From Kineosporia mesophila (GTDB lineage: Bacteria > Actinomycetota > Actinomycetes > Actinomycetales > Kineosporiaceae): a stretch of DNA of 64,000 nt. Made by a program: the position numbers and the translations under genes. Below, one piece after another: positions 42,993 through 52,156 of the stretch. The number at the start of each line of letters is the position of its first letter. Within the stretch, counting starts at the first letter, position 1. The notes beneath the pieces were generated by a model. The model saw only the letters and a list, made by a program, of their open reading frames with translations, searched no databases and had not been told where the DNA came from. Location: assembly GCF_021129235.1 (NCBI RefSeq), contig NZ_JAJOMA010000014.1:1-64000 (forward strand), read 5' to 3'.

Positions 42993-43054
42993 CTCCTTCA
43001 TCACGGTGGCCACGTGTCCATCGTCTTTGCCTGGAACCACCTGGAGATTCATCC

Positions 43055-44422
43055 ATGCCCGAAAAACACATTCATCTGGCTGCTTTCATGAATGCCGGGC
43101 CGATGGCCACCGTCGGGTGGCGGCACGCCGCGGCCCGGGACGACTTCCTCGACGCGGCCTACTACACCGACACCGCACGGCTGCTCGAAGAGGCCTTGTT
43201 CGACCTGATTTTCGTGCCGGACTCACTGGCCGTGCCGCGTAGTCTGGGTGGGCGCTTCGACCCGGCCGTACGGTACGGGGCCGGGTCACCGCGCCTCGAC
43301 CCGATCCCGGCGATCTCGCTGATGGCCGGGGCCACCCGTCACATCGGGCTGGCCGCCACCACGTCGACGGGTTACAACGAGCCGTACAACGTGGCCCGCT
43401 CGTACGCCACGCTCGACCATCTCACCGGGGGGCGCGCGGGGTGGAACGTGGTCACCAGCTTCCAGGACGCCGAGGCGCAGAACTTCGGGTTCGAGGCGCT
43501 GCCGCCCCGGGAACAACGCTACGCCCGGGCCGAGGAGTTCCTCGAGGCGACGGCCAGGTTGTGGGACAGCTGGTCGGACGCCGCGGTCGTGCACGACAAG
43601 GTCTCCGGGCAGTACGGACGTCCGGACGAGGTGCGCGCCGTGGACTTCCAGGGTGAGTACGTGAAGGTGCAGGGTCCGCTGGGGGTTCCGCGCCCGCCGC
43701 AGGGCTACCCGGTAATCGTGCAGGCCGGCGCCTCGCCCAGCGGCCGGGACTTCGCGGCGCGCTGGGCCGACGTGATCTTCTGCTCGCACGAGTCGATCGA
43801 GTCGGCCATCGAGTTCTACTCCGACGTCAAGGCTCTCGCGGCGAAGTACGGACGCGACCCGGACCACCTGAAGATCCTCCCGGCGGCCGCCGTGGTGGTG
43901 GGTGACTCGAAGGAGGACGCGCAGGCCCGGCACCACGCGTTCGAGGACCTGGTCGAGCCGGAGGCCGGGCTGTCCCGCCTGGCGTACCACATCAACGTCG
44001 ACCTGACGAAGTTCGACCTGGACGGCCCGCTTCCGGAGATGGAGGTGGCCGGCGTGATGGGCCACTACCGCGAGGTGCTGGAGTACGCGCGGACGAGGAA
44101 CCTGACCATCCGGGAGCTCGGCCAGTGGTACGGCGCGCGTACCGAGGGCTACCTGGTGGGCTCGGCCTCCGACATCGCCGACGGGATGGAGGAGTGGATC
44201 GACCGCGGGGCCGCCGACGGCTTCATGGTCGTCGCCACCCACGTGCCCGCCGCGTTCGCCGACTTCGCGAGCCAGGTCGTACCGGAACTGCAGCGCCGGG
44301 GCCGGTTCCGCACCGAGTACACCGGAAAGACCCTGCGCGACCACCTGGGCCTGCCCCGCCCGGAGCGCGAGGAGTGGAAGAACCGCGCAGCCAGCACCCT
44401 CAGGAAAGCGACGCAGCCATGA
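43055..44422 (+). CDS. NtaA-type flavin monooxygenase (LLM)
   Basis: 455 residues from the ATG at 43055 with GGAG nine bases upstream. Signatures: LFDLIFVPDSLAVPRS, HIGLAATTSTGYNEPYNVARSYATLDHLTGGRAGWNVVTSFQDAEAQNFG, PPQGYPVIVQAGASPSGRDFAARWAD. It overlaps the ThiM gene as ATGA and leads a five-gene operon with ThiM and an SsuABC-type importer. This context points to oxidation of a heterocyclic sulfur compound such as a thiazole, an inference that is not visible in the enzyme itself. Confidence 0.88.
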   Translation: MPEKHIHLAAFMNAGPMATVGWRHAAARDDFLDAAYYTDTARLLEEALFDLIFVPDSLAVPRSLGGRFDPAVRYGAGSPRLDPIPAISLMAGATRHIGLAATTSTGYNEPYNVARSYATLDHLTGGRAGWNVVTSFQDAEAQNFGFEALPPREQRYARAEEFLEATARLWDSWSDAAVVHDKVSGQYGRPDEVRAVDFQGEYVKVQGPLGVPRPPQGYPVIVQAGASPSGRDFAARWADVIFCSHESIESAIEFYSDVKALAAKYGRDPDHLKILPAAAVVVGDSKEDAQARHHAFEDLVEPEAGLSRLAYHINVDLTKFDLDGPLPEMEVAGVMGHYREVLEYARTRNLTIRELGQWYGARTEGYLVGSASDIADGMEEWIDRGAADGFMVVATHVPAAFADFASQVVPELQRRGRFRTEYTGKTLRDHLGLPRPEREEWKNRAASTLRKATQP

Positions 44423-45210
44423 CCACGCAGATCCGCTGGCCCGACCCCTACGTCACCGGGCCCCTCCGGGCCGTCGTCGAGGCGTCCCCCCTGGTGTTCG
44501 GGCTGACCAACTACATCACCGCCGGACTGAACGCCAACATGGTTCTGGCCGTGGGTGGTTCACCGGCGATCGGCGGCAACCCGGCGGCCGTCGAACCCTT
44601 GGCCACCGCTGCTTCCGGCGTCTGGATCAACCTCGCGGCGATGGTGACCGACACCCCCGAGCTGCTCCTGACCGCCGCCCGGACCGCCCACGACGCGGGC
44701 ACCCGCTGGGTGCTCGACCCGGTGACAGTGGGAGCGGGCATCCCGGTGAGCGACGATCTGGCCGCCGGGCTGATCACGACGGTGCCACCGACCGCTGTGC
44801 GCGGCAACGCCTCCGAGGTCATCGCCCTGGCCGGTGGCACCGCGACCAGCCGGGGCGTGGACGCCACGGCAACGCCCGAGGACGCCGTCCCCTACGCCAA
44901 GGACCTGGCCCGGAGGACGGGTGCGGTCATCGCCATCAGCGGACCGACCGATTACGTCACCGACGGCTCCGAGGTGATCGCCGTACCGGGCGGCCACCGC
45001 TGGCTGACCAAGGTGACAGGCGCGGGGTGCAGTCTGGGCGCGCTGGTCGCGACCTTCCTGGCCCCGGGCACCGATCCCCTGCGCGCCACGGTCGCGGCGC
45101 ACGCCGCCCTGGCGGTGGCGGCTGAACGCGCCGTGGAGCACGCCCGGGGAACCGGTACTTTCGCGGCCGCGGTACTCGATGAACTCACCGTCCTGGCCGA
45201 GGGATCGTGA
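44419..45210 (+). CDS. thiM: Hydroxyethylthiazole kinase
   Basis: 263 residues. ThiM landmarks: LVFGLTNYITAGLNANMVLAVGGSPAIGGNP, TRWVLDPVTVGAG, RGNASEVIALAG, VIAISGPTDYVTDG and the C-terminal TKVTGAGCSLGALVATFL with the catalytic Cys of the ribokinase-like GAGC motif. It phosphorylates 4-methyl-5-hydroxyethylthiazole for thiamine salvage. Start 44419 overlaps the LLM stop and its own end overlaps the permease start. The operon has no thiamine biosynthesis partner (ThiE, ThiD), so the kinase may serve thiazole salvage or catabolism together with the LLM. Confidence 0.9.
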   Translation: MTTQIRWPDPYVTGPLRAVVEASPLVFGLTNYITAGLNANMVLAVGGSPAIGGNPAAVEPLATAASGVWINLAAMVTDTPELLLTAARTAHDAGTRWVLDPVTVGAGIPVSDDLAAGLITTVPPTAVRGNASEVIALAGGTATSRGVDATATPEDAVPYAKDLARRTGAVIAISGPTDYVTDGSEVIAVPGGHRWLTKVTGAGCSLGALVATFLAPGTDPLRATVAAHAALAVAAERAVEHARGTGTFAAAVLDELTVLAEGS

Positions 45211-46043
45211 CGACGCCGACCACCCCGAGAACCCACCACCGACCCCCCGGGGCGACATCGACGTCCTCAATTCCGTTCAGTCGCCTGGGCCATGCCCTCC
45301 TACCCTGGCTGAGCCCCCTGGCCATCCTCGGTCTGTGGGCCCTGGCCTCGGACCGGGGCTGGCTGAGCGACCGCACCTTCCCCGCCCCGGCCCGGGTCTT
45401 CACCGCGGCCGTCGACCTGACGAAAGACGGCACGCTGCCGCAGGCCCTCGGCACCAGCCTCACCCGGGTGGCGCTGGGAACCGTGCTGGGCGTGACGTTC
45501 GGCCTGCTGATGGGCGTGGTCTCGGGCTACTCGCGCCTGGGTGAGCTCACCGTCGACCGGCCGCTGCAGATGCTGCGGGCGATCCCGTTCAACGCACTGC
45601 TGCCGCTGTTCATCATCGCCTTCGGGGTGGGCGAGTCGATGAAGGTTCTCCTAATCGCCGAAGGTGTGCTGATACCGGTGTATCTCAACACCTACGCGGG
45701 CATCCGCAACGTCGACGTGAAACTCGTCGAGGTGGCGGTGGTGTACAAGTTCTCGCGGCGCCTGGTCGCCGTGAAGATCCTCCTGCTCGGCGCTCTGCCG
45801 AGTATTCTGACCGGACTGCGCTTCTCGCTGGCCATCGCGTGGATCGCCCTGGTCACCAGCGAGACCGTGAACACCACCTCGGGCATCGGGTTCATCCTGA
45901 TCAACGCCCAGCGCTTCGTGCGCCCCGAACAGGTGGTGCTCTGCATCGTCATCTACGCCCTGCTCGGCGTACTCACCGACTGGCTCGTGCGGCTGCTGGA
46001 AGCCCGGCTGCTGCGCTGGCGCAAGGGTTTCAGCGGACGCTGA
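45207..46043 (+). CDS. SsuC/TauC-type ABC permease
   Basis: 278 residues, GTG overlapping the thiM stop. A 35-residue polar leader, then six helices with the BPD_transp_1 pattern. The EAA-type stretch reads VEVAVVYKFSRRLVAVKILLLGALPSILTGLRFSLAIAWIALVTSE. It is the single permease of a sulfonate/nitrate/taurine/thiamine-precursor importer and would function as a dimer. Confidence 0.9.
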   Translation: MTTPTTPRTHHRPPGATSTSSIPFSRLGHALLPWLSPLAILGLWALASDRGWLSDRTFPAPARVFTAAVDLTKDGTLPQALGTSLTRVALGTVLGVTFGLLMGVVSGYSRLGELTVDRPLQMLRAIPFNALLPLFIIAFGVGESMKVLLIAEGVLIPVYLNTYAGIRNVDVKLVEVAVVYKFSRRLVAVKILLLGALPSILTGLRFSLAIAWIALVTSETVNTTSGIGFILINAQRFVRPEQVVLCIVIYALLGVLTDWLVRLLEARLLRWRKGFSGR

Positions 46044-46070
46044 GCCCCTCCCGACCATCAAGGAACCAAA

Positions 46071-47030
46071 ATGCGCTACAAGCTCCCCGCCCTCGTCGTC
46101 GCTTCCCTGCTCGCCCTCTCCGCCTGCGGCTCGTCCAGCAGCGGGGCCGCCGGGGCCGGCAGCACCGAGTTCCGCGTCGCCTACCTGCCCACCGCCAACT
46201 ACCTGACCACGGTGAAGGAGTCGGGTTACCTGGAGGAGGAGGGCAAGAAGGTCGGTACCACGGTCAAGTGGATCGGCCCCCTCGACCCGGTGACCGCCTA
46301 CGACACCGTGACCGCCGGCGAGGCCGACGTCTCGTCCACCGGCACCGGGTACTTCGTGAACCTGGCCGGCACCGGCGACGACTGGATGGCCTTCGCGCTG
46401 GAGAAGTACTCCGGCAAGAGCCAGGGCATCGTCGCGAACGAGCAGAGCGGCGTCACCGACCTGAAGGGCCTGTACGGCAAGAAGGTCGGCATCGACTCCC
46501 CCGGCGGCACCGGCGACTACCTGCTGAACCTGGCGTTCAAGGAGGCCGGGCTCGACGTCGGCAAGGTCGAGAAGGTCACGCTGGACACCTCGACGTTCGC
46601 CACCGCGTTCGCCAGCGGTCAGGTCGACGCGATCGCCTCGTACGACCAGAACCTGGCCGCCGCGATGGCCACCGAGGGCTCGAAGGTGCTGATCACCGGC
46701 GCCGACATGAACTCGTACAACTGGTCGATCCACATCGTCAGCCGCGAGTGGGCGGAGGCTCACCCGAAGGAGCTGAAGGCGATGTACGACGGCCTGGTGC
46801 GCGAGGCCGCGCGGGCCAAGGCCGACCCGAGCGTCATCACCGACACCTACAAGGAGTTCGGCGCCACCGACGAGCTGGTCCAGCAGATCGCCACGTTCGA
46901 CGTGCCCACCATCGAGCCGATGGACTCCACCGTCGTCGCCGATCTGGAGAAGCTCGGTCAGCAGTACGTCGACTTCGGCTTCCTGAAGTCGGTGCCGGAC
47001 ATCAAGACCGCCGTGGTCGACGAGTCGTGA
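46071..47030 (+). CDS. SsuA/NMT1-type solute-binding lipoprotein
   Basis: 319 residues. Lipoprotein signal YKLPALVVASLLALSACGSSS. Body of the SsuA/TauA/THI5 type: FRVAYLPTANYLTTVKESGYLEEEGKKVG, GEADVSSTGTGYFVNL, GKKVGIDSPGGTGDYLLNLAFKEAGLDV. It sits between the permease and ATPase genes of the same importer. The cargo may be a sulfonate or thiazole-like compound. Confidence 0.9.
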   Translation: MRYKLPALVVASLLALSACGSSSSGAAGAGSTEFRVAYLPTANYLTTVKESGYLEEEGKKVGTTVKWIGPLDPVTAYDTVTAGEADVSSTGTGYFVNLAGTGDDWMAFALEKYSGKSQGIVANEQSGVTDLKGLYGKKVGIDSPGGTGDYLLNLAFKEAGLDVGKVEKVTLDTSTFATAFASGQVDAIASYDQNLAAAMATEGSKVLITGADMNSYNWSIHIVSREWAEAHPKELKAMYDGLVREAARAKADPSVITDTYKEFGATDELVQQIATFDVPTIEPMDSTVVADLEKLGQQYVDFGFLKSVPDIKTAVVDES

Positions 47031-47704
47031 TCACCTTCTCCGGCGTCTCCAAGCGTTTCGGCGGGACGGTCGTGCTCGACGGGCTCGACCTGACCGTGGC
47101 CGAGGGTGAGTTCGTGGCCGTGATCGGGCGTTCCGGCACCGGGAAGTCCACGCTGCTGCGGATCGTCGCCGGGCTGGAGCAGCCCGACGACGGCACGGTG
47201 GAGTCCCCGGACGAGGTGGCCGTCGCCTTCCAGGAGCCCCGGCTGATGCCGTGGCTGAAGGTCGGCGACAACGTGGCCCTGGGCCTGCGCGACCAGGCCC
47301 GGGCCGTCCAGGCCCTGGCCGAGGTGGGGCTGGAGGACAAGGCCGGTGCCTGGCCGCTGCAGCTGTCCGGCGGCCAGGCCCAGCGCGCGAGCCTGGCCCG
47401 GGCCCTGGCCCGCCGGCCCCGGGTGTTGTTGCTGGACGAGCCGTTCGGGGCCCTCGACGCCCTGACCAAGCTCGAGATGCAGTCGCTGGTCGGCGGGCTG
47501 TGGCGCGATCACGGCTGGACGGTCGTGATGGTGACGCACGACGTGGACGAGGCCGTGCGCCTGGCCGACCGGGTGATCGTGCTCGGGGACGGGTCGATCA
47601 AGCTCGAGCTCACCGTCCCCGGGCGCGGCCCCCGCCGGCCGGACGACCCGGCCCTGGCCGGTCTCGGTCAGGAACTGCTGGCGGCGCTCGGCGTCAGCGT
47701 CTGA
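47027..47704 (+). CDS. SsuB-type ABC ATPase
   Basis: 225 residues, GTG overlapping the previous stop. Walker A GRSGTGKST, Q-loop FQEPRLMPW, signature LSGGQAQRASLARAL, Walker B VLLLDEPFGALD, H-loop VTHDVDEAV. The QEPRLMPW stretch is typical of SsuB/TauB. Its 3' end overlaps the convergent MFS gene by 37 bases. Confidence 0.92.
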   Translation: MITFSGVSKRFGGTVVLDGLDLTVAEGEFVAVIGRSGTGKSTLLRIVAGLEQPDDGTVESPDEVAVAFQEPRLMPWLKVGDNVALGLRDQARAVQALAEVGLEDKAGAWPLQLSGGQAQRASLARALARRPRVLLLDEPFGALDALTKLEMQSLVGGLWRDHGWTVVMVTHDVDEAVRLADRVIVLGDGSIKLELTVPGRGPRRPDDPALAGLGQELLAALGVSV

Positions 47705-49107
47705 TCCTCCGGAGGGCGGGCGGCACGGCGTTCGGCCGGGATGAGCCACAACAGCGGCAGGCCACTGCCCGCCGAGATGGCCACCACCCACCAGAACGCC
47801 GTGCCGAACCCGTCGGCGACCGCCTGAGAACTGGTCGCCGACTCGAGCTGGTGCTGCAGGATCACCGCGAAGGCGGCCGTCGCGGCCGAGCCGCCCAGAC
47901 GCTGCAACACGTTGTTCTGCACCGTGGCATCGGGGATCCGGGACGCGTCGATGGCCCGGAACGCCGCGGCCGACACCGCGACCGCGCAGAACCCGACCCC
48001 GAGACCCCGCACCACCATCAGGCTGTCCAGGAGCACGTACGAGGTGCCGACCCCGATGGCGGTGAACGGCAGGGTGGCGACCAGGCTGAGGAGCGAGCCC
48101 GACACCCCGGTCCAGCCACTGCCGATCCGGTCGGTCAGCCCGGCGCCGACGATCATGCCCAGCGCCACCCCGGCACCCTGCGGCATGAGCAGCAGACCGG
48201 TCGCCACCGCGTCCTCGCCCCGCACCAGCTGGAAGTACAGCGGCAGCAGGATGATCGCGCCGAAGATGGCCGCCCCCAGGCAGAAGTTGGCCAGCGACGC
48301 CACGGCGTACCGGGGGTTGCGGAAGAGCCGCAGGTCGAGCAGGGGTTTCGGAACGATCAGCTGGTGTGCCACGAAGGCCACGAGCATTACCGCACCGATC
48401 GTCAGGGCCCCGACGCTGCGGGCGTGCAGCCCTCCCGCGGAACCGATCTCGGCCAGTCCGTAGGTGAGACCGACGGTGCCGCCGATGATCAGCACCAGAC
48501 CGGCCAGGTCGGGCGGGCCGGCCTCGCCCCGCGCGTCGAAGGCCAGCAGACGAACCGCCAGGATCAGCGTGAGCAGACCGATCGGCAGGTTGAGGAAGAA
48601 GATCCACTCCCAGCCGGCGTGCTCGATGATCAGCCCGCCGACGGTGGGCCCGAACACCGGCGCCATCACGGTGGGTACACCGGCGACGCCCATCACCCGG
48701 GCGATCTGGCCCGGGCCGGTGGCCCGCAGCATCATCATCGAGCCGACCGGCATCAGCAGGCCGCCCGCGAGCCCCTGCAGCACCCGGCCCGCGACCAGCA
48801 TCTCGACCGAGCCGGCCAGGCCGCAGATCAGGGACGCGACGGTGAAGGCCGCCAGGGCCACGACGTAGGTCTGCACGGCGCCGAACCGGGTCGAGACCCA
48901 GCCCGAGACCGGGATCACCGCGGCCATGGCCAGCAGGTACCCGGTCAGCACCCACTGGATGGTGGCCAGGTCGGCGTGCAGGTCGACCGTCAGCGACTCC
49001 AGCGCCACGTTGACGATCGTGGAGTCGAGGAACGCCATGAACGACCCCAGGGTGGTCACCAGGATGAGGCGTTTCAGGGCAGGCGAAAAGGGTTCGGGCG
49101 GGCTCAT
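47668..49107 (-). CDS. EmrB/QacA-type MFS exporter (DHA2)
   Basis: 479 residues from the ATG at 49107. Fourteen-helix DHA2 pattern: LGSFMAFLDSTIVNVALESL (motif D1), QWVLTGYLLAMAAVIPVSGW, GRVLQGLAGGLLMPVGSMMML, and MAPVFGPTVGGLIIEHAGWEWIFFLNLPIG (motif C). Proton-driven drug or metabolite efflux. Divergent to a TetR gene with two operator-like dyads in the 92-bp gap, the standard repressor/pump pairing. Not obviously related to sulfur uptake. Confidence 0.9.
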   Translation of the reverse strand: MSPPEPFSPALKRLILVTTLGSFMAFLDSTIVNVALESLTVDLHADLATIQWVLTGYLLAMAAVIPVSGWVSTRFGAVQTYVVALAAFTVASLICGLAGSVEMLVAGRVLQGLAGGLLMPVGSMMMLRATGPGQIARVMGVAGVPTVMAPVFGPTVGGLIIEHAGWEWIFFLNLPIGLLTLILAVRLLAFDARGEAGPPDLAGLVLIIGGTVGLTYGLAEIGSAGGLHARSVGALTIGAVMLVAFVAHQLIVPKPLLDLRLFRNPRYAVASLANFCLGAAIFGAIILLPLYFQLVRGEDAVATGLLLMPQGAGVALGMIVGAGLTDRIGSGWTGVSGSLLSLVATLPFTAIGVGTSYVLLDSLMVVRGLGVGFCAVAVSAAAFRAIDASRIPDATVQNNVLQRLGGSAATAAFAVILQHQLESATSSQAVADGFGTAFWWVVAISAGSGLPLLWLIPAERRAARPPEDQTLTPSAASSS

Positions 49108-49138
49108 AAAGGTTCCCTCGCTCAGCGCGGTAATATGT

Positions 49139-49176
49139 GGAGCACTGCTCCGCCGAATGATAGGGAGCGGTGCTCC
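49139..49176. promoter_or_regulatory. Paired TetR operators
   Basis: Two 13-bp dyads, GGAGCACTGCTCC (49139-49151) and GGAGCGGTGCTCC (49164-49176), 25 bp apart centre to centre, between the divergent MFS and tetR genes. Probable binding sites of the TetR protein. Confidence 0.75.
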
Positions 49177-49199
49177 GATTGAGCAAGGGAGTTTTACGC

Positions 49200-49772
49200 A
49201 TGGCGCGGAAGGCGGACGGGGACCTGCGGGAGGACGCGCGGCGCAACCGCGCCGCTCTGGTCGCGGTGGCACGCGAGGTCTTCGCGGAGGAGGGCACGGA
49301 CGCGTCGCTGCGCGACGTGGCCCGGCGGGCCGGGGTGGGCATCGGCACCCTGTACCGGCACTTCCCGAACCGGGTGGCGCTGCTGCAGGCGGTGCTCGGC
49401 GACGGGATCGACAGCCTGCGTGAACTGGCCGAGAACTCGCTGAGCGCCGACGATCCCGCGCACGAGCTGGAGGCCTGGACGGCGCGGTTCGCGCAGAGGT
49501 GCGGCGCCCAGCGAGGCCTGCCGTCCGACGTGATGGCGGCGCTGCAGGACAAGGACTCCGAGCTGCACCGTTCCTGCCTGGCCATGATGGCGGCGGTGCA
49601 GCACCTGCTGGAGAAGGCTCAGGCGCAGGGGGCGGTCAGCGCCGATCTGGACGCGACCGACGTGGTGACGATGGGCGCGGCCGCGGGCTGGGTGCAGTAC
49701 TTCAGCGGTGAGGAGCGCTCACGGCGCATGCTGCGCGTACTGACGAACGGCCTGCAGACCGGCCGTTCGTGA
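49200..49772 (+). CDS. TetR-family repressor of the MFS pump
   Basis: 190 residues from the ATG at 49200 with GGGAG upstream. Helix-turn-helix: RRNRAALVAVAREVFAEEGTDASLRDVARRAGVGIGTLYRHFPNRVALL. The C-terminal domain is of the SbtR/TetR_C type (EAWTARFAQRCGAQRGLPSDVMAAL). Divergent to the EmrB-like pump, with two matching dyads in the gap. Likely controls the pump and itself. Confidence 0.88.
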   Translation: MARKADGDLREDARRNRAALVAVAREVFAEEGTDASLRDVARRAGVGIGTLYRHFPNRVALLQAVLGDGIDSLRELAENSLSADDPAHELEAWTARFAQRCGAQRGLPSDVMAALQDKDSELHRSCLAMMAAVQHLLEKAQAQGAVSADLDATDVVTMGAAAGWVQYFSGEERSRRMLRVLTNGLQTGRS

Positions 49773-49786
49773 GTACCCGCAGCCCG

Positions 49787-50908
49787 TCAGCGGCCCGACC
49801 ACTCCTGCGCGAGCAGCTCGAACGAGCGCACCCGGTCGGCGTGGTCGTGGGTGATCGTGGTGACGAGCAGCTCGTCGGCCCCGGTCGCGTCGCGCAGGAT
49901 CTCCAGCTGGTCGGCCACCTGCACCGGTGACCCGACGAACTGGGTGTCGACCCGGTCCTGCACCAGGGCCCGGTCGGCATCGCTCCAGACCCGCTGCCGG
50001 GCCTCGTCCGGCGTGGGGAACTGGATGGCGCCCTCGGCCGTGCGGATGCTGCGCACCCAGGCCCCGTAACCGGCCGCGTGCGAGCGGGCGGTGGCCTCGT
50101 CGTCGGCCACCACCACGTCGGCCGAGACCGTCACGTAGGGCCGGTCGAGATCGGCCGACGGCTTGAACGCGGCCCGGTAGGCGTCCACGGCCTCCAGCAC
50201 ACTGGAGGGGGCGACGTGGTAGTTGGCCCCGAACCGCAGACCGCGCTCGCCCGCCACCTCGGCGCTCTCGCCGCCGCTGCTGCCGAGCACCCAGATCTGC
50301 ACGGCCGCACCCTCTCCCGGGATCACGTGCGCCTCCTCGCCCTCCGGCGAGGTGTAGGTACCGGCGATCAGGGCGAGCACGTCGCCGAGCAGCTCGTCGT
50401 AGTCCTGCGGCTGGGCCCCGGGCTGGGCCAGGAGCTTCTTCTGCAGGGCGAAGCGCGGTGAGCCGAGCAGGGGGCGGAAGTCGAACTTCGGCGGGATCAG
50501 CAGGCCGCCCGGGGCCTTGCCGTCGACCACCGGGGACGCCTTCGGCACCTGCCGCGGCTCACGCGGCACCCCGCCGGAACGCCCCAGCCCGAGGTCGAAC
50601 CGGCCCGGGTGCACGGCGTCGAGCAGACCGAACTCCTCGACCACGGAAAGCCCCGTGCGGTGGCCCATCTGGACCGCGCCCGAGCCCAGCCGGATGTGCC
50701 CGGTGGCGGCCGCGGCCAGGGCCAGCAGCAGCGAGGGGGTGGTGCCGGCCACACCCGGGTTCAGGTGGTGCTCGGCGAACCAGTACCGCGCGTAGCCCAG
50801 CCGCTCGGCGTGCTGCGCCAGGTCGATGCTGTTGCGGATCGCCTCAGAGGCGTTCGAGCCGGTCGAGACCGGAACCAGGTCAAGAACACCGAGCGGGGTG
50901 GTGGTCAC
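49787..50908 (-). CDS. LLM-class oxidoreductase (MsnO8-like)
   Basis: 373 residues from the GTG at 50908, overlapping the previous stop. Features of the MsnO8/alkanal-monooxygenase-like branch: LGVLDLVPVSTGSNASEAIRNSIDLAQHAERLGYARYWFAEHHLNPGVAGTTP, HIRLGSGAVQMGHRTGLSVVEEFGLLDAVHPGRFDLGLGRS. FMN or F420 is possible as cofactor. It is the last gene of the 54.0-49.8 kb operon headed by a Cys leader peptide. Confidence 0.85.
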   Translation of the reverse strand: MTTTPLGVLDLVPVSTGSNASEAIRNSIDLAQHAERLGYARYWFAEHHLNPGVAGTTPSLLLALAAAATGHIRLGSGAVQMGHRTGLSVVEEFGLLDAVHPGRFDLGLGRSGGVPREPRQVPKASPVVDGKAPGGLLIPPKFDFRPLLGSPRFALQKKLLAQPGAQPQDYDELLGDVLALIAGTYTSPEGEEAHVIPGEGAAVQIWVLGSSGGESAEVAGERGLRFGANYHVAPSSVLEAVDAYRAAFKPSADLDRPYVTVSADVVVADDEATARSHAAGYGAWVRSIRTAEGAIQFPTPDEARQRVWSDADRALVQDRVDTQFVGSPVQVADQLEILRDATGADELLVTTITHDHADRVRSFELLAQEWSGR

Positions 50909-52059
50909 GGTACGAGCTCCTGTTCGGTGGGCTTTTCGGGGGCGAGCACAGGGGCTTCGGGGGCAAGTGCAGGGGCTTCGGAGGCAAGTGCAGGGGCTTC
51001 GGGGGCTAGTGCAGGGGCCCAGGGCCACGGCGGATCGGGTAGATCCCGGCGCAGCACAGGAGCGATCTGCGACTGGAACAGCTCCAGGCTCGCCCGCTGC
51101 TCGTCGTCGGGCACGCCGAGCGGGTCGGCGAGGATGTTGACCACGCTGTGCCCGAACGCCTCGTGGTAGCGGTGCACCTTCTCGATCACCTGCTGCGGGC
51201 TGCCGATCAGCGCCGAGCTGCGCTCCACGTAATCTTCCAGGGTGGGGAAGACCGGTGCGGTGCCGAGGCGGTTCTGCATCGCCAGGTACCCGGCGTAGGC
51301 GGGTTCCCAGGCTTTCACCGCATCCTGGGAGTTGGGACGCGCGTGGTAGCCGGCGGTACCGGACCCGACCGCGAGCCGGGCCGGGTCGTGACCGTAGTGG
51401 GCCCAGCGTTCGCGGTAGTAGCGGATCAGCTCGGCGTACGGCTCGATCGCGTGGGTGACGTTGGCCGAGAACAGCGGGTCGCCGTAGCGGGCCGCCAGGT
51501 CGACCGACGCCTGGCTGGTGGCGCTGCCGTGCCAGACCCGTACCGGCTGCTGCAGCGGGCGCGGCCAGACCTCGGCATCCCGCAACGGGGGCCTGAACCT
51601 GGTGTCGACGGTGACCTTGTCCTGCCGCCAGATCGTGCGGAACACCTCGTAGGACTCGGCGTTACGGTCCCACTGGTCTTCGGGCGTGACGTCGAACAGC
51701 TCGCGCTGCGCCGAGCCGTTGCCCTTGCCGATGATCAGCTCCAGCCGGCCGCCGGAGAGGTGGTCGAGCGTGGCGTAGTCCTCGTAGGCGCGTACCGGAT
51801 CGAGCAGACTCAGCGTGGTCACGGTGGTGAACAGCCGGATCGTACGGGTCAGGGCGGCCAGGTGACTGAGCACGACGGTCGGGGACGAGGAGATGAACGG
51901 CCTTTCGTGCCGTTCCCCCACCCCGAACCCGTCGAAACCCAGTTCTTCGGCCAGGAGCGCTTTCTCGACGACCTGCGCGAAGCGCCGCGAGGTGCTCGTG
52001 ACCTCACCGGTGATCGGGTGGGGAGCATGGACGATCAGCGTGCTCAGAAGGAATTTCAT
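50905..52059 (-). CDS. LLM-class oxidoreductase with heptad-repeat tail
   Basis: 384 residues. LLM core: MKFLLSTLIVHAPHP, LAEELGFDGFGVGERHERPFISSSPTVVLSHLAALT, YEDYATLDHLSGGRLELIIGKGN. The final 35 residues are four near-identical APALAPE heptapeptides followed by KPTEQELVP, unlike other family members; they come from a 21-bp tandem repeat. The tail is probably a flexible, extended, non-catalytic segment. Overlaps the next LLM gene. Confidence 0.85.
   Translation of the reverse strand: MKFLLSTLIVHAPHPITGEVTSTSRRFAQVVEKALLAEELGFDGFGVGERHERPFISSSPTVVLSHLAALTRTIRLFTTVTTLSLLDPVRAYEDYATLDHLSGGRLELIIGKGNGSAQRELFDVTPEDQWDRNAESYEVFRTIWRQDKVTVDTRFRPPLRDAEVWPRPLQQPVRVWHGSATSQASVDLAARYGDPLFSANVTHAIEPYAELIRYYRERWAHYGHDPARLAVGSGTAGYHARPNSQDAVKAWEPAYAGYLAMQNRLGTAPVFPTLEDYVERSSALIGSPQQVIEKVHRYHEAFGHSVVNILADPLGVPDDEQRASLELFQSQIAPVLRRDLPDPPWPWAPALAPEAPALASEAPALAPEAPVLAPEKPTEQELVP
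50935..51018. repeat. 21-bp minisatellite (four units)
   Basis: Four 21-bp units, on the plus strand of form GCTTCGGGGGCAAGTGCAGGG with few differences, encoding the APALAPE-type heptads at the C-terminus of the LLM. Unit changes keep the frame, so length may vary between strains. Confidence 0.9.
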
Positions 52060-52156
52060 CCGGCGGCCACCGCTTTCGAACCCCCTTCGACGACGACTTC
52101 TCGTCAGGCTAACCCGGCTGACCAGCGGTGTCCATTCTCTACAGAAAAGGAAGAGA

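Noticed and set aside
42974-43054. 27-residue N-terminal extension of the LLM at 43.06 kb
   Set aside because: It runs through the hairpin after gntR, and the ATG at 43055 has a ribosome site and matches the family N-terminus (MPEKHIHL).
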